Origin: Mesorhizobium sp. M7A.F.Ca.US.008.03.1.1
Lineage (GTDB): Bacteria > Pseudomonadota > Alphaproteobacteria > Rhizobiales > Rhizobiaceae
Direction of reading: 5' to 3'
Length of the DNA stretch: 64,000 bases
Assembly: GCF_003997495.1 (NCBI RefSeq)
Contig: NZ_RZRU01000002.1
Location: 186,001 to 250,000 of the forward strand
Position 1 is the stretch's first letter. Each line of letters begins with the position of its first letter. The notes beneath the pieces are model-generated. The model worked only from the letters and a program-made list of their open reading frames with translations, was not told where the DNA came from and searched no databases. This document shows positions 8,769 through 18,707 of the stretch, in pieces. A program made the translations under genes and the position numbers.

Positions 8769-9604
8769 GGGCGTGGCTCCTGCGTTTGATCTTGCCGCGC
8801 CATTTGAGTCTGCTGGGTTTGCCTGCGCTCTGCGCGCCGCGACACCGAATTGTTCGACGCGCCGGTGATGGCGCTGACCAGTTCCTGGTTCGAGGCATCG
8901 GGCGAGAAGATGCCGTTGTTGCGGCCAAGCCGCAGCACGACGATGCGGTCGGCGACGGCGCGCACGTCTTCCATGTTGTGGCTGATGATGACCACGCCGA
9001 GGCCGCGGTCGCGCACGCGCTCGATCAGGTTTAGCACTTCCGCCGTCTGCGCGACGCCAAGGGCGGCCGTCGGCTCGTCGAGCAGGATCAGCTTGGGTTC
9101 GAGCAGCAGCGAACGGGCGATCGCCACCGTCTGGCGCTGGCCGCCCGACAGTGACGCGACCACTTCGCGCACGCTTGGGATGCGCGCCGAAAGCTCGTTG
9201 AGCAGCGTCCAGGCGCGAACCTCCATCGCCACCTCGTCCAGCCGCAGCGGGCTGAGCTCACGGCCGAGGAAGATGTTGGCGACGATGTCGAGGTTTTCGC
9301 ACAGCGCCAGATCCTGGAACACGGTGGCGATGCCAAGCGTCAGCGCCGCACTCGGATCGGCAAGCGTCACTTGCTTGCCGCGATAGCTGATGATGCCTGA
9401 ACTCGGCTGATGCACGCCGGCCAGGATCTTGACCAGCGTCGACTTGCCGGCGCCATTGTCGCCCACCAGCGCCACCACCTCGCCGGCATGGACATCGAGA
9501 TCGATGTCGGTAAGCGCCGAGACGGCGCCGAAATTCTTGGAAACACCGCGCAGGCTGAGCACCAGCTCGCCTGCCGGAACCGGTTCGTCCGGGGTATCGA
9601 TCAT
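8765..9604 (-). CDS. sugar/polyol ABC transporter ATP-binding protein
   Basis: A single-domain ATPase of about 279 aa: Walker A GDNGAGKST (48-56), signature LSGGQRQTVAIARSLL, Walker B LILLDEPTAALG and switch His in IISHNM. Most ribose-type importers use a fused double ATPase of about 500 aa, so this one must work as a homodimer. The ATG at 9604 has AAAGGTG upstream; a TTG six codons earlier is the alternative. The C-terminus is a Gln/Arg-rich tail. Confidence 0.92.
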   Translation of the reverse strand: MIDTPDEPVPAGELVLSLRGVSKNFGAVSALTDIDLDVHAGEVVALVGDNGAGKSTLVKILAGVHQPSSGIISYRGKQVTLADPSAALTLGIATVFQDLALCENLDIVANIFLGRELSPLRLDEVAMEVRAWTLLNELSARIPSVREVVASLSGGQRQTVAIARSLLLEPKLILLDEPTAALGVAQTAEVLNLIERVRDRGLGVVIISHNMEDVRAVADRIVVLRLGRNNGIFSPDASNQELVSAITGASNNSVSRRAERRQTQQTQMARQDQTQEPRP

Positions 9605-9650
9605 GCCTGGAACACCTTTCAAAAGAACCGGTTCAAGAAATCAGATGAGC

Positions 9651-9683
9651 GCTGCCTGGCCACCACGCGGGTGGCCAGGCAGC
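9651..9683. repeat. strong hairpin between binding-protein and ATPase genes
   Basis: A near-perfect inverted repeat built on CTGCCTGGCC...GGCCAGGCAG with a short ACGCG loop lies just after the binding-protein stop codon and about 50 bp before the ATPase start. It has no T-run. Hairpins here in importer operons commonly stabilise the binding-protein message and cut read-through, so the binding protein is made in excess. Coordinates are accurate to one or two bases. Confidence 0.7.
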
Positions 9684-9703
9684 GGAGCGGGCAAGGGTCG
9701 CGG

Positions 9704-10792
9704 TCAGTTCCCGATGCCCAGCTTCTTGCAGCCTTCCGCGTAACGATCGACACAGAGCTCGGCCGCGGTGTTGATCTTCTTGTCGATGATCTCGGCCTTC
9801 AGGTTTTCCTGCGTCACCACGGCTGGCGTGAACAACTGCGAGGGCGTGTCGTACAGCGTCATCTCGGCCTTCGGCGTCTCGCCCGAAAGCAGCTTGATGG
9901 CGATGTTGGCGGCGGCCGCCGCCACGATCTCGCTCGGCTTGGAGATGGTGTTGTACTGGTCTCCGGCGATGATCAGTTGCAAGGCTGCGATCGTCGCGTC
10001 ATTGCCGGTCACCGGCGGCACCGGATCGACGCCCGCCGCCTTGAAGGCCGCGATGGCGCCGCCACCGGTGCCGTCATTGGCGGCGACCACGCCGAGTATC
10101 TTCGGCCCGAAGCGGGTGATCTGGCCGCCGGCCCATTGCTGCGCCTTCGGCGGCGCCCATTCCGGCGTGTCGTATTCGGCCAGGATCTGGTAGCCGCTGT
10201 TGTCGAGGCCGGCATGGATGCCCTTCTTGATCAGGCCGGCCGCCGCGTCGGTCGGCGAGCCGTTGATCTGCAGCACACCGCCGCTGGCCGGATCGACCTT
10301 CAGCGCCTTCAGGTGCTCGACCAGCGAGTCGGCGATGGCCTTGCCGATGCCTTCATTGTTGAACGAGACATAGAAGTCGGCAGGCGCGGTCGGGATCGGC
10401 CGGTCATAGGCGATGACCTTGATGCCCTGGCTCTGCGCCAGCTTGACCAGCGAGGCGGCAGCGGTCGAGTCGACAGGGTCGAGCACGATCGCCTTGGCGC
10501 CCTGCGAGATCACCGAGTTGAACTGCTGCTGCTGGCGCGAGGCGTCGGCATCGGCGTTCTGGTAGAGCACCTTGCAGCCCGGGCACAGCTTCTTCATCTC
10601 GGCGGCGAAGCCGGGATAATCATGCTGTTCGTAGCGGGTCGAGGCCTGGTCGGGCATCAGGAAGGCGACGGTGGCGTCGGTGACTTCGGCGGCCCGGGCG
10701 ATCGCGGCGGTGCCGGCCAGCAGCGACAGCGCAAGAGCTGCCATGCCGGCGGATTTGCCAGCGGACTTCAATGAAATTGAAAGTTTGGTCAT
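9704..10792 (-). CDS. periplasmic sugar-binding protein of the ribitol-locus ABC importer
   Basis: A 362-aa periplasmic binding protein 4 (RbsB-like) family member. It starts with a Sec signal peptide (hydrophobic AALALSLLAGTAAIARA, cleavage about residue 34). Motifs include AKAIVLDPVDSTAAASLVKLAQ and a YDRPIPTAPADFYVSFNNE hinge region typical of pentose and pentitol binders. The ATG at 10792 follows GGAGAAG; upstream in-frame starts would add an unlikely arginine-rich leader. It is the first gene of the importer-dehydrogenase-kinase series. Confidence 0.92.
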   Translation of the reverse strand: MTKLSISLKSAGKSAGMAALALSLLAGTAAIARAAEVTDATVAFLMPDQASTRYEQHDYPGFAAEMKKLCPGCKVLYQNADADASRQQQQFNSVISQGAKAIVLDPVDSTAAASLVKLAQSQGIKVIAYDRPIPTAPADFYVSFNNEGIGKAIADSLVEHLKALKVDPASGGVLQINGSPTDAAAGLIKKGIHAGLDNSGYQILAEYDTPEWAPPKAQQWAGGQITRFGPKILGVVAANDGTGGGAIAAFKAAGVDPVPPVTGNDATIAALQLIIAGDQYNTISKPSEIVAAAAANIAIKLLSGETPKAEMTLYDTPSQLFTPAVVTQENLKAEIIDKKINTAAELCVDRYAEGCKKLGIGN

Positions 10793-10959
10793 TCGGTCTT
10801 CTCCGTTTCTGGATATGTTGTAAGAAGGTCGTTGACTGCTTTGGTTGAAGACACCCATCCGCCCCCGCCCCAACTGCATTGGGAACCAGGCGCCGGCCTG
10901 TCGAGCCGCGCCGACACTCTCCGCCGACGGAGGAATTCGAGACAAGCGTTCTCCATCGC

Positions 10960-10978
10960 GAACCGCTCCACGCGGTTC
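10960..10978. promoter_or_regulatory. palindromic operator candidate upstream of the ribitol operon
   Basis: GAACCGC, five bases, then GCGGTTC form a perfect 7-bp inverted repeat in the 239-bp gap between the AraC gene stop and the binding-protein start. It is not followed by a T-run in the expected direction, so an operator is more likely than a terminator. AraC proteins usually bind direct repeats, so a second regulator is possible. The rest of this gap holds no gene that I can support. Confidence 0.35.
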
Positions 10979-11031
10979 ACGTCGTCATGCAAAAGAAAAA
11001 ATCCTCCCTTGGTTCCTCCCTGGCTCCTCCG

Positions 11032-11916
11032 TTAAGCGGCTTTTCCCGCGTTGATGTTGTCGGCCAGCAGGCGCCTGAAACGCGAGGGCGGCATGCCCTT
11101 CTCCGCCAGGAACTGCCGGTTGAAATTGGATAGATTGTTGAAGCCGACCTCGTAGCAGATGTCGGTGATCGAGGCCTGCTCGTCGCTCATCAGGATCTGG
11201 CAGGCGAGATTGATGCGCAGCCGCTTGACATACTGCACCAGCGACATGCCGGTGTGACGGCGAAACGAGCGCGAGAAGGCGCCGGTCGACTGGCCGGCGA
11301 TGGCGGCGAGGTCCGCCTCGTCGAACAACTGCGTCAGGTTTTCCCTGATATAGGCGAGCGCCTTGTTCATGCCGGCGGTCATGTAGCCGGAGGGATCGGG
11401 CCGGTAGCTGGCGCTGGCCAAAAGCTGTAATTCCTGGGCGCGGCTGAGCAGTCCGGCGATCATCATGAACAGCTCGATTCGGCGCACGCCCTGCGCCTGC
11501 ATCATCTCTTCCATCAGCGGCGCCAGCGCTTTGCTGGTGCGGCTGGAAAACAGCACGCCGCGCCGCGACGCCTCGAGCAGAGACCCAAGCCCCGCCAGCT
11601 CCGGCAGCACATGCATGGCGTCGCCAATGAAACTTTCTGAGAACTGGATGATGCGGCCGCGCAGCGGGATCGAGCTATCCCTGGGGATATCGCTGACCCA
11701 ATTGTGCGGCAGGTTCGGCCCGGTCAGCACCAGATTGCCCGGCTCGAACTCGCCGATGAAGTCGCCGACGAAATAGCGGCCATTGGTGAAGATCACCTGA
11801 TGCAGTTCATACTCGGGATGGAAGTGCCAGCGCACCGTGTGGAAGGGGTAGCCGTGCGACCACGCCTTGAAGGACTCACCGCGTCGTATCTGGACAACTT
11901 CCAGGTCCGGTTCCAT
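11032..11916 (-). CDS. AraC family transcriptional regulator (ribitol locus)
   Basis: A 294-aa protein: an N-terminal cupin-like ligand domain (VRWHFHPEYELHQVIFTNGRYFVGDF, LTGPNLPHNW) and a C-terminal pair of AraC helix-turn-helix motifs (DLAAIAGQSTGAFSRSFRRHTG and ITDICYEVGFNNLSNFNRQFLAEKG). The start at 11916 has GGGAGGA upstream. It lies directly upstream of, and on the same strand as, the importer and ribitol genes, making it the likely activator responding to the polyol. Confidence 0.9.
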   Translation of the reverse strand: MEPDLEVVQIRRGESFKAWSHGYPFHTVRWHFHPEYELHQVIFTNGRYFVGDFIGEFEPGNLVLTGPNLPHNWVSDIPRDSSIPLRGRIIQFSESFIGDAMHVLPELAGLGSLLEASRRGVLFSSRTSKALAPLMEEMMQAQGVRRIELFMMIAGLLSRAQELQLLASASYRPDPSGYMTAGMNKALAYIRENLTQLFDEADLAAIAGQSTGAFSRSFRRHTGMSLVQYVKRLRINLACQILMSDEQASITDICYEVGFNNLSNFNRQFLAEKGMPPSRFRRLLADNINAGKAA

Positions 11917-12236
11917 GTCCGTTTCCTCCCGGGCCGGCACGGATATCTGCCGCGTTCGGCCCAATTCCCTAAACCGGCCAAATTGGTTTCGGCTCTGCAT
12001 TTCAAGAGGCACGGTACCGGCTCATGACAACAGGCGCCACCACGATTCAAGACAATGGATGATACTTTTTTAACCGGGAGGCGGCGCTCAGAGGCGTTAT
12101 TCGGGCAGAACAGGTCAGTCTTGCTGACGCGTTCGCTCAATTGACCAACGACAATTCCGCCGCCCGGAAAGAAATTCGGATGTCTCCGGTGGTCGCCCGG
12201 CCTACCGCAGGAACATCATCTTCAGGCGCTGTTGCA
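11917..12236. other. gene-free region upstream of the AraC gene
   Basis: About 320 bp without a supportable gene. It must hold the promoter of the AraC gene and the 3' end of the DUF982 transcript, both on the minus strand. I found no clear terminator or promoter pair. Plus-strand reading frames here are arginine-rich shadows. Confidence 0.5.
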
Positions 12237-12530
12237 TCAGCCCGTGCGCAGCGCACCACCCGCTACCGTCGCGAGCGGCGAAACCATATCCGGCACCAGT
12301 ATGTCGTGGCGGCGCGCGAAGCTGACCAGCGTGGCTCGCACCGTTTCCGGATCGATCTCGCCGGCGATGCCCGCCTTGCAAGCGTTGAGTGCGACGGCAT
12401 GGGCGCCGTTGCGGCCGGCGCTCGGCCAGTCCTGCAACAGTGCGTAGGCTTCCATCACGCTGTCGATCTTCCTCGGAAAACCCATTCCGACGAGAAGGGT
12501 GACCGGTTCCTCAAATTGTCCGCGCTTCAT
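12237..12530 (-). CDS. DUF982 domain protein
   Basis: A 97-aa protein with the DUF982 pattern: PVTLLVGMGFPRKIDSVMEAYALLQDWPS, then HAVALNACKAGIAGEIDPETVRATLVSFARRHDILV. DUF982 proteins are small and common in rhizobia and have no assigned function. AGGAGG sits 8 bases before the ATG. It is the last of four minus-strand genes beginning with groES, so it may be read out with the chaperonin genes under stress. Confidence 0.8.
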   Translation of the reverse strand: MKRGQFEEPVTLLVGMGFPRKIDSVMEAYALLQDWPSAGRNGAHAVALNACKAGIAGEIDPETVRATLVSFARRHDILVPDMVSPLATVAGGALRTG

Positions 12531-12618
12531 GCTTGTGCCTCCTCTCGAGCCTGCAGCGGGCCGAACACCGGGGAGCGCGGCCCGCCGCGGACAGGTGAAT
12601 GGACTGGCCGATTTCCGT

Positions 12619-12846
12619 TCAGCCGCTGCCGGCGGACACCTCGGATGTTGCCGACACTTGCTGCGCGGCGAGGAACATCAGTGCCGACGCGGCGGTCCGC
12701 CGGTTCCAGCCGGCGGCCTCAGCCATGTCGAGCAGCCCTGCCAGCAGCGGCTTCAGCACGTTCCTGCATTCGGTTTCATAGGCCAGGAATTCCTGCGCTC
12801 GGTGCGTAGGAGCCGGTACGGAGCCGAGGCCAGCCATTGCATCCAT
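12619..12846 (-). CDS. small conserved-type protein downstream of groEL
   Basis: A 75-aa protein starting MDAMAGLGS, with GGAGGT ahead of the ATG at 12846. The C-terminal half (LAGLLDMAEAAGWNRRTAASALMFLAAQQVSA) is a predicted helical pair with no membrane segment or signal peptide. I do not recognise a named family. Its place between groEL and the DUF982 gene, on the same strand with short gaps, suggests a shared stress-responsive transcript. Confidence 0.6.
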   Translation of the reverse strand: MDAMAGLGSVPAPTHRAQEFLAYETECRNVLKPLLAGLLDMAEAAGWNRRTAASALMFLAAQQVSATSEVSAGSG

Positions 12847-12873
12847 CTTTACCTCCACTTTCTCTTCGACTGA

Positions 12874-12901
12874 CGCCCGCTCCCCGCCAGGGGAACGGGC
12901 G
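12874..12901. terminator. hairpin just after groEL
   Basis: CGCCCGCTCCCC and GGGGAACGGGCG pair over 12 positions (one G-U) around a GCCA loop, 15 bp after the groEL stop in the direction of transcription. There is no T-tract, so it is more likely a partial terminator or mRNA 3'-end stabiliser than a full stop. It would give less of the two small downstream genes than of groEL. Confidence 0.5.
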
Positions 12902-12915
12902 GATTGGCCGCGACC

Positions 12916-14559
<1,644 letters not shown>

Positions 14560-14603
14560 TTATCTAGGCAGCATTCGTTGACTGGTTGGGTACGAAGAAG
14601 CCG

Positions 14604-14918
14604 TCAGGCGGCCTTCTTCACTTCGGCGATCTCGTCGATGACACCCATCACGTCGCTTTCCTTCATGATGAGCAGGTCCTCGCCGTCGAGTTTGATCTCG
14701 GTGCCGGACCATTTGCCGAACAGGATGCGATCGCCGACCTTGACGTCGAGTTCGACAAGCTTGCCGCTGTCGTCGCGCGCGCCGGGACCGACGGCGAGCA
14801 CTTCGCCTTCCTGCGGTTTTTCCTTTGCGGTATCGGGGATGATAATGCCGCCGGAGGTCTTCTCCTCGGCTTCAAGGCGGCGGACCAGGATACGGTCATG
14901 CAATGGACGGAACGCCAT
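14604..14918 (-). CDS. groS: 10-kDa co-chaperonin GroES
   Basis: A 104-aa protein, [35 protein letters not shown] at the N-terminus, including the mobile loop that contacts Gro[29 protein letters not shown] closes the domain. It is the first gene of the groESL transcript. The start at 14918 matches the family N-terminus; the reading frame is open further upstream but has no family similarity there. Confidence 0.98.
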   Translation of the reverse strand: MAFRPLHDRILVRRLEAEEKTSGGIIIPDTAKEKPQEGEVLAVGPGARDDSGKLVELDVKVGDRILFGKWSGTEIKLDGEDLLIMKESDVMGVIDEIAEVKKAA

Positions 14919-15027
14919 GTCGTTCTCCTTGTGGACAAACAGGTTTTGAGGTTCCTCCGCACCGAACCGGCAATATCGGACCGGAGCGGAACGCCGCGAC
15001 CCTTCGTCAGGCATCGCGGCGCATATC

Positions 15028-15057
15028 GAGCTAGTTTTGCCGGTTTTCGGTTTCAAG
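15028..15057 (-). promoter_or_regulatory. possible groESL heat-shock promoter
   Basis: On the minus strand, CTTGAAA (15051-15057) is followed 17 bp after its TTGAAA core by TAGCTC (15028-15033), 110 bp before the groES start. CTTGAAA is the usual -35 of RpoH (sigma-32) promoters, but the -10 matches neither the RpoH nor the sigma-70 consensus well. I saw no CIRCE inverted repeat (GCACTC-N9-GAGTGC), so HrcA control is not supported. Confidence 0.35.
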
Positions 15058-15255
15058 AGACCGGCGAAAAAAATTTTGCGTTCGGCAAAAGAGCGCCAAA
15101 GCACTGTTACCGCGTGGCTATTTTTGGAACCCCCGAGCTTCTCGCGCCGTTGTTCGAAGACGGACCGACAGACCGATCTGTCCCGGCCCGGCTCGGGCAG
15201 GTTCAATACAAATGTCGCAGGCTGGATGCCTGAACGCAGAGAGAAGGAGAAAGAC

Positions 15256-15534
15256 ATGGCCGAAGCGGTCAGCAGCGAATTCCGCCTGCAAATGGAAGGT
15301 TATGGCCTGACGACGGCCGAAATCCACTATCACCTGCCCGATCATCCAAGCCTGCTTCAGCTCTATGTCTGGCAGGACTATGATCTCGCTCCGGCATTCC
15401 CCGAACTCAAGGGCTTTCTCCAATATTGGGAGCGCGAACTCGAAGGTCCGCTGCACTCGGTCCGCGTTGCTCATCACCGGCTCATCCAGCCTTCGGAATG
15501 GCGGGCCGTCGAGGGCATCATCACGGTCCACTAG
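15256..15534 (+). CDS. Usg family protein
   Basis: A 92-aa protein matching the Usg family named from the alphaproteobacterial trp region: [48 protein letters not shown], then [22 protein letters not shown]. The function is unknown. GAGAAGGAGAAAG precedes the ATG. It is divergent from groES, with no trp genes next to it. Confidence 0.88.
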   Translation: MAEAVSSEFRLQMEGYGLTTAEIHYHLPDHPSLLQLYVWQDYDLAPAFPELKGFLQYWERELEGPLHSVRVAHHRLIQPSEWRAVEGIITVH

Positions 15535-15709
15535 GGTCTTTGCGGCGGCCTCCGCTCCTGCTTCGCCTGGAGCGACGGCGTTGGGGCAGGCTCTCGCCGC
15601 CCCACGCAGCGCGGCAGCCAACAACCTCCACTCCAAGATTTCCAATTTCCGTATTGTAAAACGATCGCGCCGCGTTAGCCTGAAATCAGATGCGAGGCGG
15701 GGAAGAGGA

Positions 15710-16492
15710 ATGGAGCTTCAGCTCGACGGCAAGGTGGCGCTGGTCACCGGCTCGACGCAGGGCATTGGCCGTGCCATCGCCGAGACGCTGGCGCGCTGCG
15801 GCGCCGGCGGCCTGCTCGTCACCGGGCGCGAGAAGACGCGCGGCGATGCCGTGGCGGAAGAGCTTTCACGGCTCGGTACGCCGACGGTTTTCGTCGCCGC
15901 CGACCTCGCCGACCCGGCAGCCCCTGCCCTTTTGGCGCAAGCCTGCATCGAGCGCTTCGGCCGCATCGATGCGCTGGTCAACGCCGCAGGGCTGACCGAC
16001 CGGGCATCGTTCCTCGATGCCGATCTCGACGGCTGGGCCTCGCTGTTCGCCGTCAACGCGCGGGCGCCGTTCTTCCTCATGCAGGCAGCCATCGCCGACA
16101 TGAAGAAGCGCGGTCAGGGCGGCGCCATCGTCAACATCCTGTCGATCAACGCTCATTGCGGCTCGCCGGAGCTCGCCGTCTATTCCGCCAGCAAGGGCGC
16201 GCTGGCCACGCTGACCAAGAACGCCGCCAATGCCCATCGCTTCGATCGCATCCGCGTCAACGGCATCAATGTCGGCTGGACCGACACGCCGGCCGAACGC
16301 GTCATGCAGGCCGAGACGCTGGGCAACGGGCCGGGCTGGCTCGATGCCGCCAATGCCTCGCAACCCTTCGGCCGCCTGTTCTCGACGAGCGACATCGCGA
16401 ACCTCGCCGTCTTCCTGCTTTCGGATGCTGCGGGGCCGATGACCGGCACGCTCGTCGACCAGGAACAGTGGGTGATCGGGGCGAACCGGTGA
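15710..16492 (+). CDS. SDR family oxidoreductase
   Basis: A 260-aa short-chain dehydrogenase: TGSTQGIG (13-20) binds the cofactor, NAAG is at 91-94, and Ser145, Tyr158 and Lys162 form the catalytic set. Asp65 in the ADLAD segment contacts the adenine. GAAGAGG precedes the ATG at 15710. The C-terminal GTLVDQEQWVIGANR differs from 3-oxoacyl-ACP reductases. The substrate is unknown and no neighbouring gene points to one. Confidence 0.88.
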   Translation: MELQLDGKVALVTGSTQGIGRAIAETLARCGAGGLLVTGREKTRGDAVAEELSRLGTPTVFVAADLADPAAPALLAQACIERFGRIDALVNAAGLTDRASFLDADLDGWASLFAVNARAPFFLMQAAIADMKKRGQGGAIVNILSINAHCGSPELAVYSASKGALATLTKNAANAHRFDRIRVNGINVGWTDTPAERVMQAETLGNGPGWLDAANASQPFGRLFSTSDIANLAVFLLSDAAGPMTGTLVDQEQWVIGANR

Positions 16493-16626
16493 GCGCCATC
16501 GAAACGCAAGCGCCATGCATGGCGCATTTCGGCGTCGGTGATTTCACGTTGCCATCAGGAATTGGTCGCGATGACCGTAGCTGAAAAAAGTCTATCGCCG
16601 CATTCGCTCAAAGCGCCCGCCCCGCC

Positions 16627-18129
16627 TCACAGCGCCAGGCTCCCCTGCTCCACCTCAGCGGCATTCGGATCTCCCGGTGCGGTGGCCCAGGCCAATTCGA
16701 CCAGTGTCACCGTGCGCCGGCCTGTCCCGTCGAGCTGGCAGACGATGAGGCCCTGCTCCTCGATATAGGTCAAAAGGCGCCGGGCGCGGCGCAGCGAGTG
16801 CGAGCCGTAGGCGCGGGCGATCGCGGCATCGCTCGGGCACGGCCATCCCTCCTTCGCCGCGCGGGCAATCATCATGAACACGCCCTGCATGTCGTCGGGC
16901 AGCAGCGACGCGCGAACGGAAACGTCCCGCCACGCGTCATCCTGCGTCGTCTCGGAACCGAGGCCGGCCCGGGCGCGCGTCAGCATGCGGCGGAACTCCG
17001 GCAGATCGGGCACGACCGAGGCCAGGCCTTCGATACGGCAGCGGACCACGAACTCCTGATAGAGCACGCCGATCACGCGAAAACCGGCGTCGGGTTGCGC
17101 CAGGATGGCGCGCAGCACACGGTCGACGCGCTCGCGACGCTCGGCCAGATCCTCGGCGCTGACTTGCGGCTCCGCCGGTTCGGGGCGGATTTCCAAGGCC
17201 GCCGACTTCGCCGCCATCAGCTGGTCGAGCAGGTCCGGCGACGTCGTCCGGCGCGGCGCGCGCACCGTCTCCGGCGGCGGGGCAGCCAGGATGATCGCGC
17301 GTGCATCCTCGAGCGCTGCTTCCGGCATCGCCATCAGCCGCGGCGTGCCGTTGCGCGGGCTGGTATCCGTCGGGCCGATGCGCAGGCCCAGCGGACGGCG
17401 CGACAGCGCCGGGCCGAGCGCCATGAATTGCCCGCGTTCCAGATCGCGAAACGCTTCCGCCTGGCGTCGCTCCATGCCCAGAAGATCTGCGGCGCGCGCC
17501 ATGTCGATATCAAGGAAGGTGCGGCCCATGAGAAAATTGGACGCCTCGGCTGCGACGTTCTTGGCGAGCTTTGCCAGCCGCTGTGTGGCAATGATGCCGG
17601 CCAGCCCGCGTTTGCGGCCACGGCACATCAAATTGGTCATGGCGCCGAGCGAGAGCTTTCGCGCTTCGTCCGACACCTCTCCGGCCACCGCCGGCGCGAA
17701 CAGCTGCGCCTCGTCCACCACAACCAGCATCGGGTACCAGTGGTCACGGGCGACCTCGAACAGCCCGCCGAGGAAGGCGGCGGCACGCCGCATCTGGTTC
17801 TCGGCGTCGAGCCCTTCGAGATTGAGCACGGTGGAGACGCGATGCATGCGCGCCCGCTCGCCGGCCGCCTGCAGGCCGCGCTCGGTATGATGCTCGGCGT
17901 CGATCACCAGATGGCCATAACGGTCGCCCAGCGAAACGAAGTCGCCCTCGGGATCGATGATGGTCTGCTGCACCCAAGGCGCGCTCTGCTCCAGCAGGCG
18001 CCGCAGCAGATGCGACTTGCCCGAGCCCGAATTGCCCTGCACCAAAAGGCGCGTCGCGAGCAGTTCCTCGAGATCCAGCTTCGCCGGGGCGCCTGCGGTC
18101 GTCTGTCCCATCTCGATCGCAACGGTCAT
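16627..18129 (-). CDS. HerA-like P-loop ATPase (DUF87 family)
   Basis: A 500-aa protein of the HerA/FtsK-like helicase group. Walker A is GNSGSGKS (32-39); IDPEGDFVSLG follows strand 2 as in HerA; Walker B is MLVVVDEAQLF (Asp139, Glu140); RGRKRGLAGIIATQR carries the sensor and arginine residues. The C-terminal 200 residues hold possible winged-helix segments. HerA proteins usually pair with a NurA nuclease or a SIR2/NERD effector, and none is next door, so the partner and role remain open. Confidence 0.85.
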   Translation of the reverse strand: MTVAIEMGQTTAGAPAKLDLEELLATRLLVQGNSGSGKSHLLRRLLEQSAPWVQQTIIDPEGDFVSLGDRYGHLVIDAEHHTERGLQAAGERARMHRVSTVLNLEGLDAENQMRRAAAFLGGLFEVARDHWYPMLVVVDEAQLFAPAVAGEVSDEARKLSLGAMTNLMCRGRKRGLAGIIATQRLAKLAKNVAAEASNFLMGRTFLDIDMARAADLLGMERRQAEAFRDLERGQFMALGPALSRRPLGLRIGPTDTSPRNGTPRLMAMPEAALEDARAIILAAPPPETVRAPRRTTSPDLLDQLMAAKSAALEIRPEPAEPQVSAEDLAERRERVDRVLRAILAQPDAGFRVIGVLYQEFVVRCRIEGLASVVPDLPEFRRMLTRARAGLGSETTQDDAWRDVSVRASLLPDDMQGVFMMIARAAKEGWPCPSDAAIARAYGSHSLRRARRLLTYIEEQGLIVCQLDGTGRRTVTLVELAWATAPGDPNAAEVEQGSLAL

Positions 18130-18337
18130 CTCGACTCAGGCGCTCCTTTCGCAGACGGGCTTATCAACTGGGTCACAGCCCGTCGAGCGTGCATGATCTC
18201 CTACGGCGTGTTGCGCACAACTGTGCAGACACCGTCTGGAGGGGTCATCAGCCGATGCCTGGCGCAAACTTTGGGTTGACCCCTTCGGACCACGAGGCGA
18301 CACTCCACCCAACGCTACGAGTGCGAGGAGGAATGCG

Positions 18338-18643
18338 ATGGACGAGCCCGAACGGTGGCGCCACATGTCGACGGCGCCGAAGGATGGCAGCCGCATCCTG
18401 GTCACTGTGCGTCCGTCCGAACAGGGACCGGCGGAAGTCGATCTTGCCTATTGGTCGCGTGCCGACCAGTTCGCGTCGGAAGGCTGGCGCGCGTCGGACT
18501 CTTCGCCGGGGCGCGTCATCGAATACGCCGACCCGGAACTGAAATGCTGGATGCCGCTGCCGACCGCCAACCTCAGCCGCGCGTCGATGCCGGCGCCGTG
18601 GGAAGGCGAAGACGCCCAGCAGCTCGACGGCTCGGGAATTTAA
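18338..18643 (+). CDS. conserved-type hypothetical protein (MSTAPKDG motif)
   Basis: A 101-aa soluble protein. WRHMSTAPKDGSRILVTVR resembles the N-terminal signature of small DUF551-like proteins of phages and rhizobia, which have no known function. AGGAGG lies before the ATG. A mosaic repeat fragment follows its stop. Confidence 0.7.
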   Translation: MDEPERWRHMSTAPKDGSRILVTVRPSEQGPAEVDLAYWSRADQFASEGWRASDSSPGRVIEYADPELKCWMPLPTANLSRASMPAPWEGEDAQQLDGSGI

Positions 18644-18707
18644 GAGGGCGAAGCCAGCCGATGTCCCTCCTCGTGGGGGAATTTGGCAGCTTCGCGGTCG
18701 GCTCCTC

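Noticed and set aside
9410..10774. 454-codon plus-strand frame opposite the sugar-binding protein
   Set aside because: The binding protein has a signal peptide, a ribosome site and family motifs; the antisense product has none.
10789..10992. 67-codon minus-strand frame upstream of the binding protein
   Set aside because: It overlaps the promoter region, contains the palindrome and ends inside the next gene start; more likely untranslated.
14919..15255. CIRCE element upstream of groES
   Set aside because: No GCACTC-N9-GAGTGC-type inverted repeat is present; only a possible RpoH-like -35 was seen.
16488..16585. Short GTG frame overlapping the SDR stop
   Set aside because: About 31 codons, no good ribosome site, no recognisable sequence.
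16798..18279. 493-codon plus-strand frame opposite the HerA-like gene
   Set aside because: Low-complexity Arg/Ala product with no motif; the minus strand carries Walker A and B.
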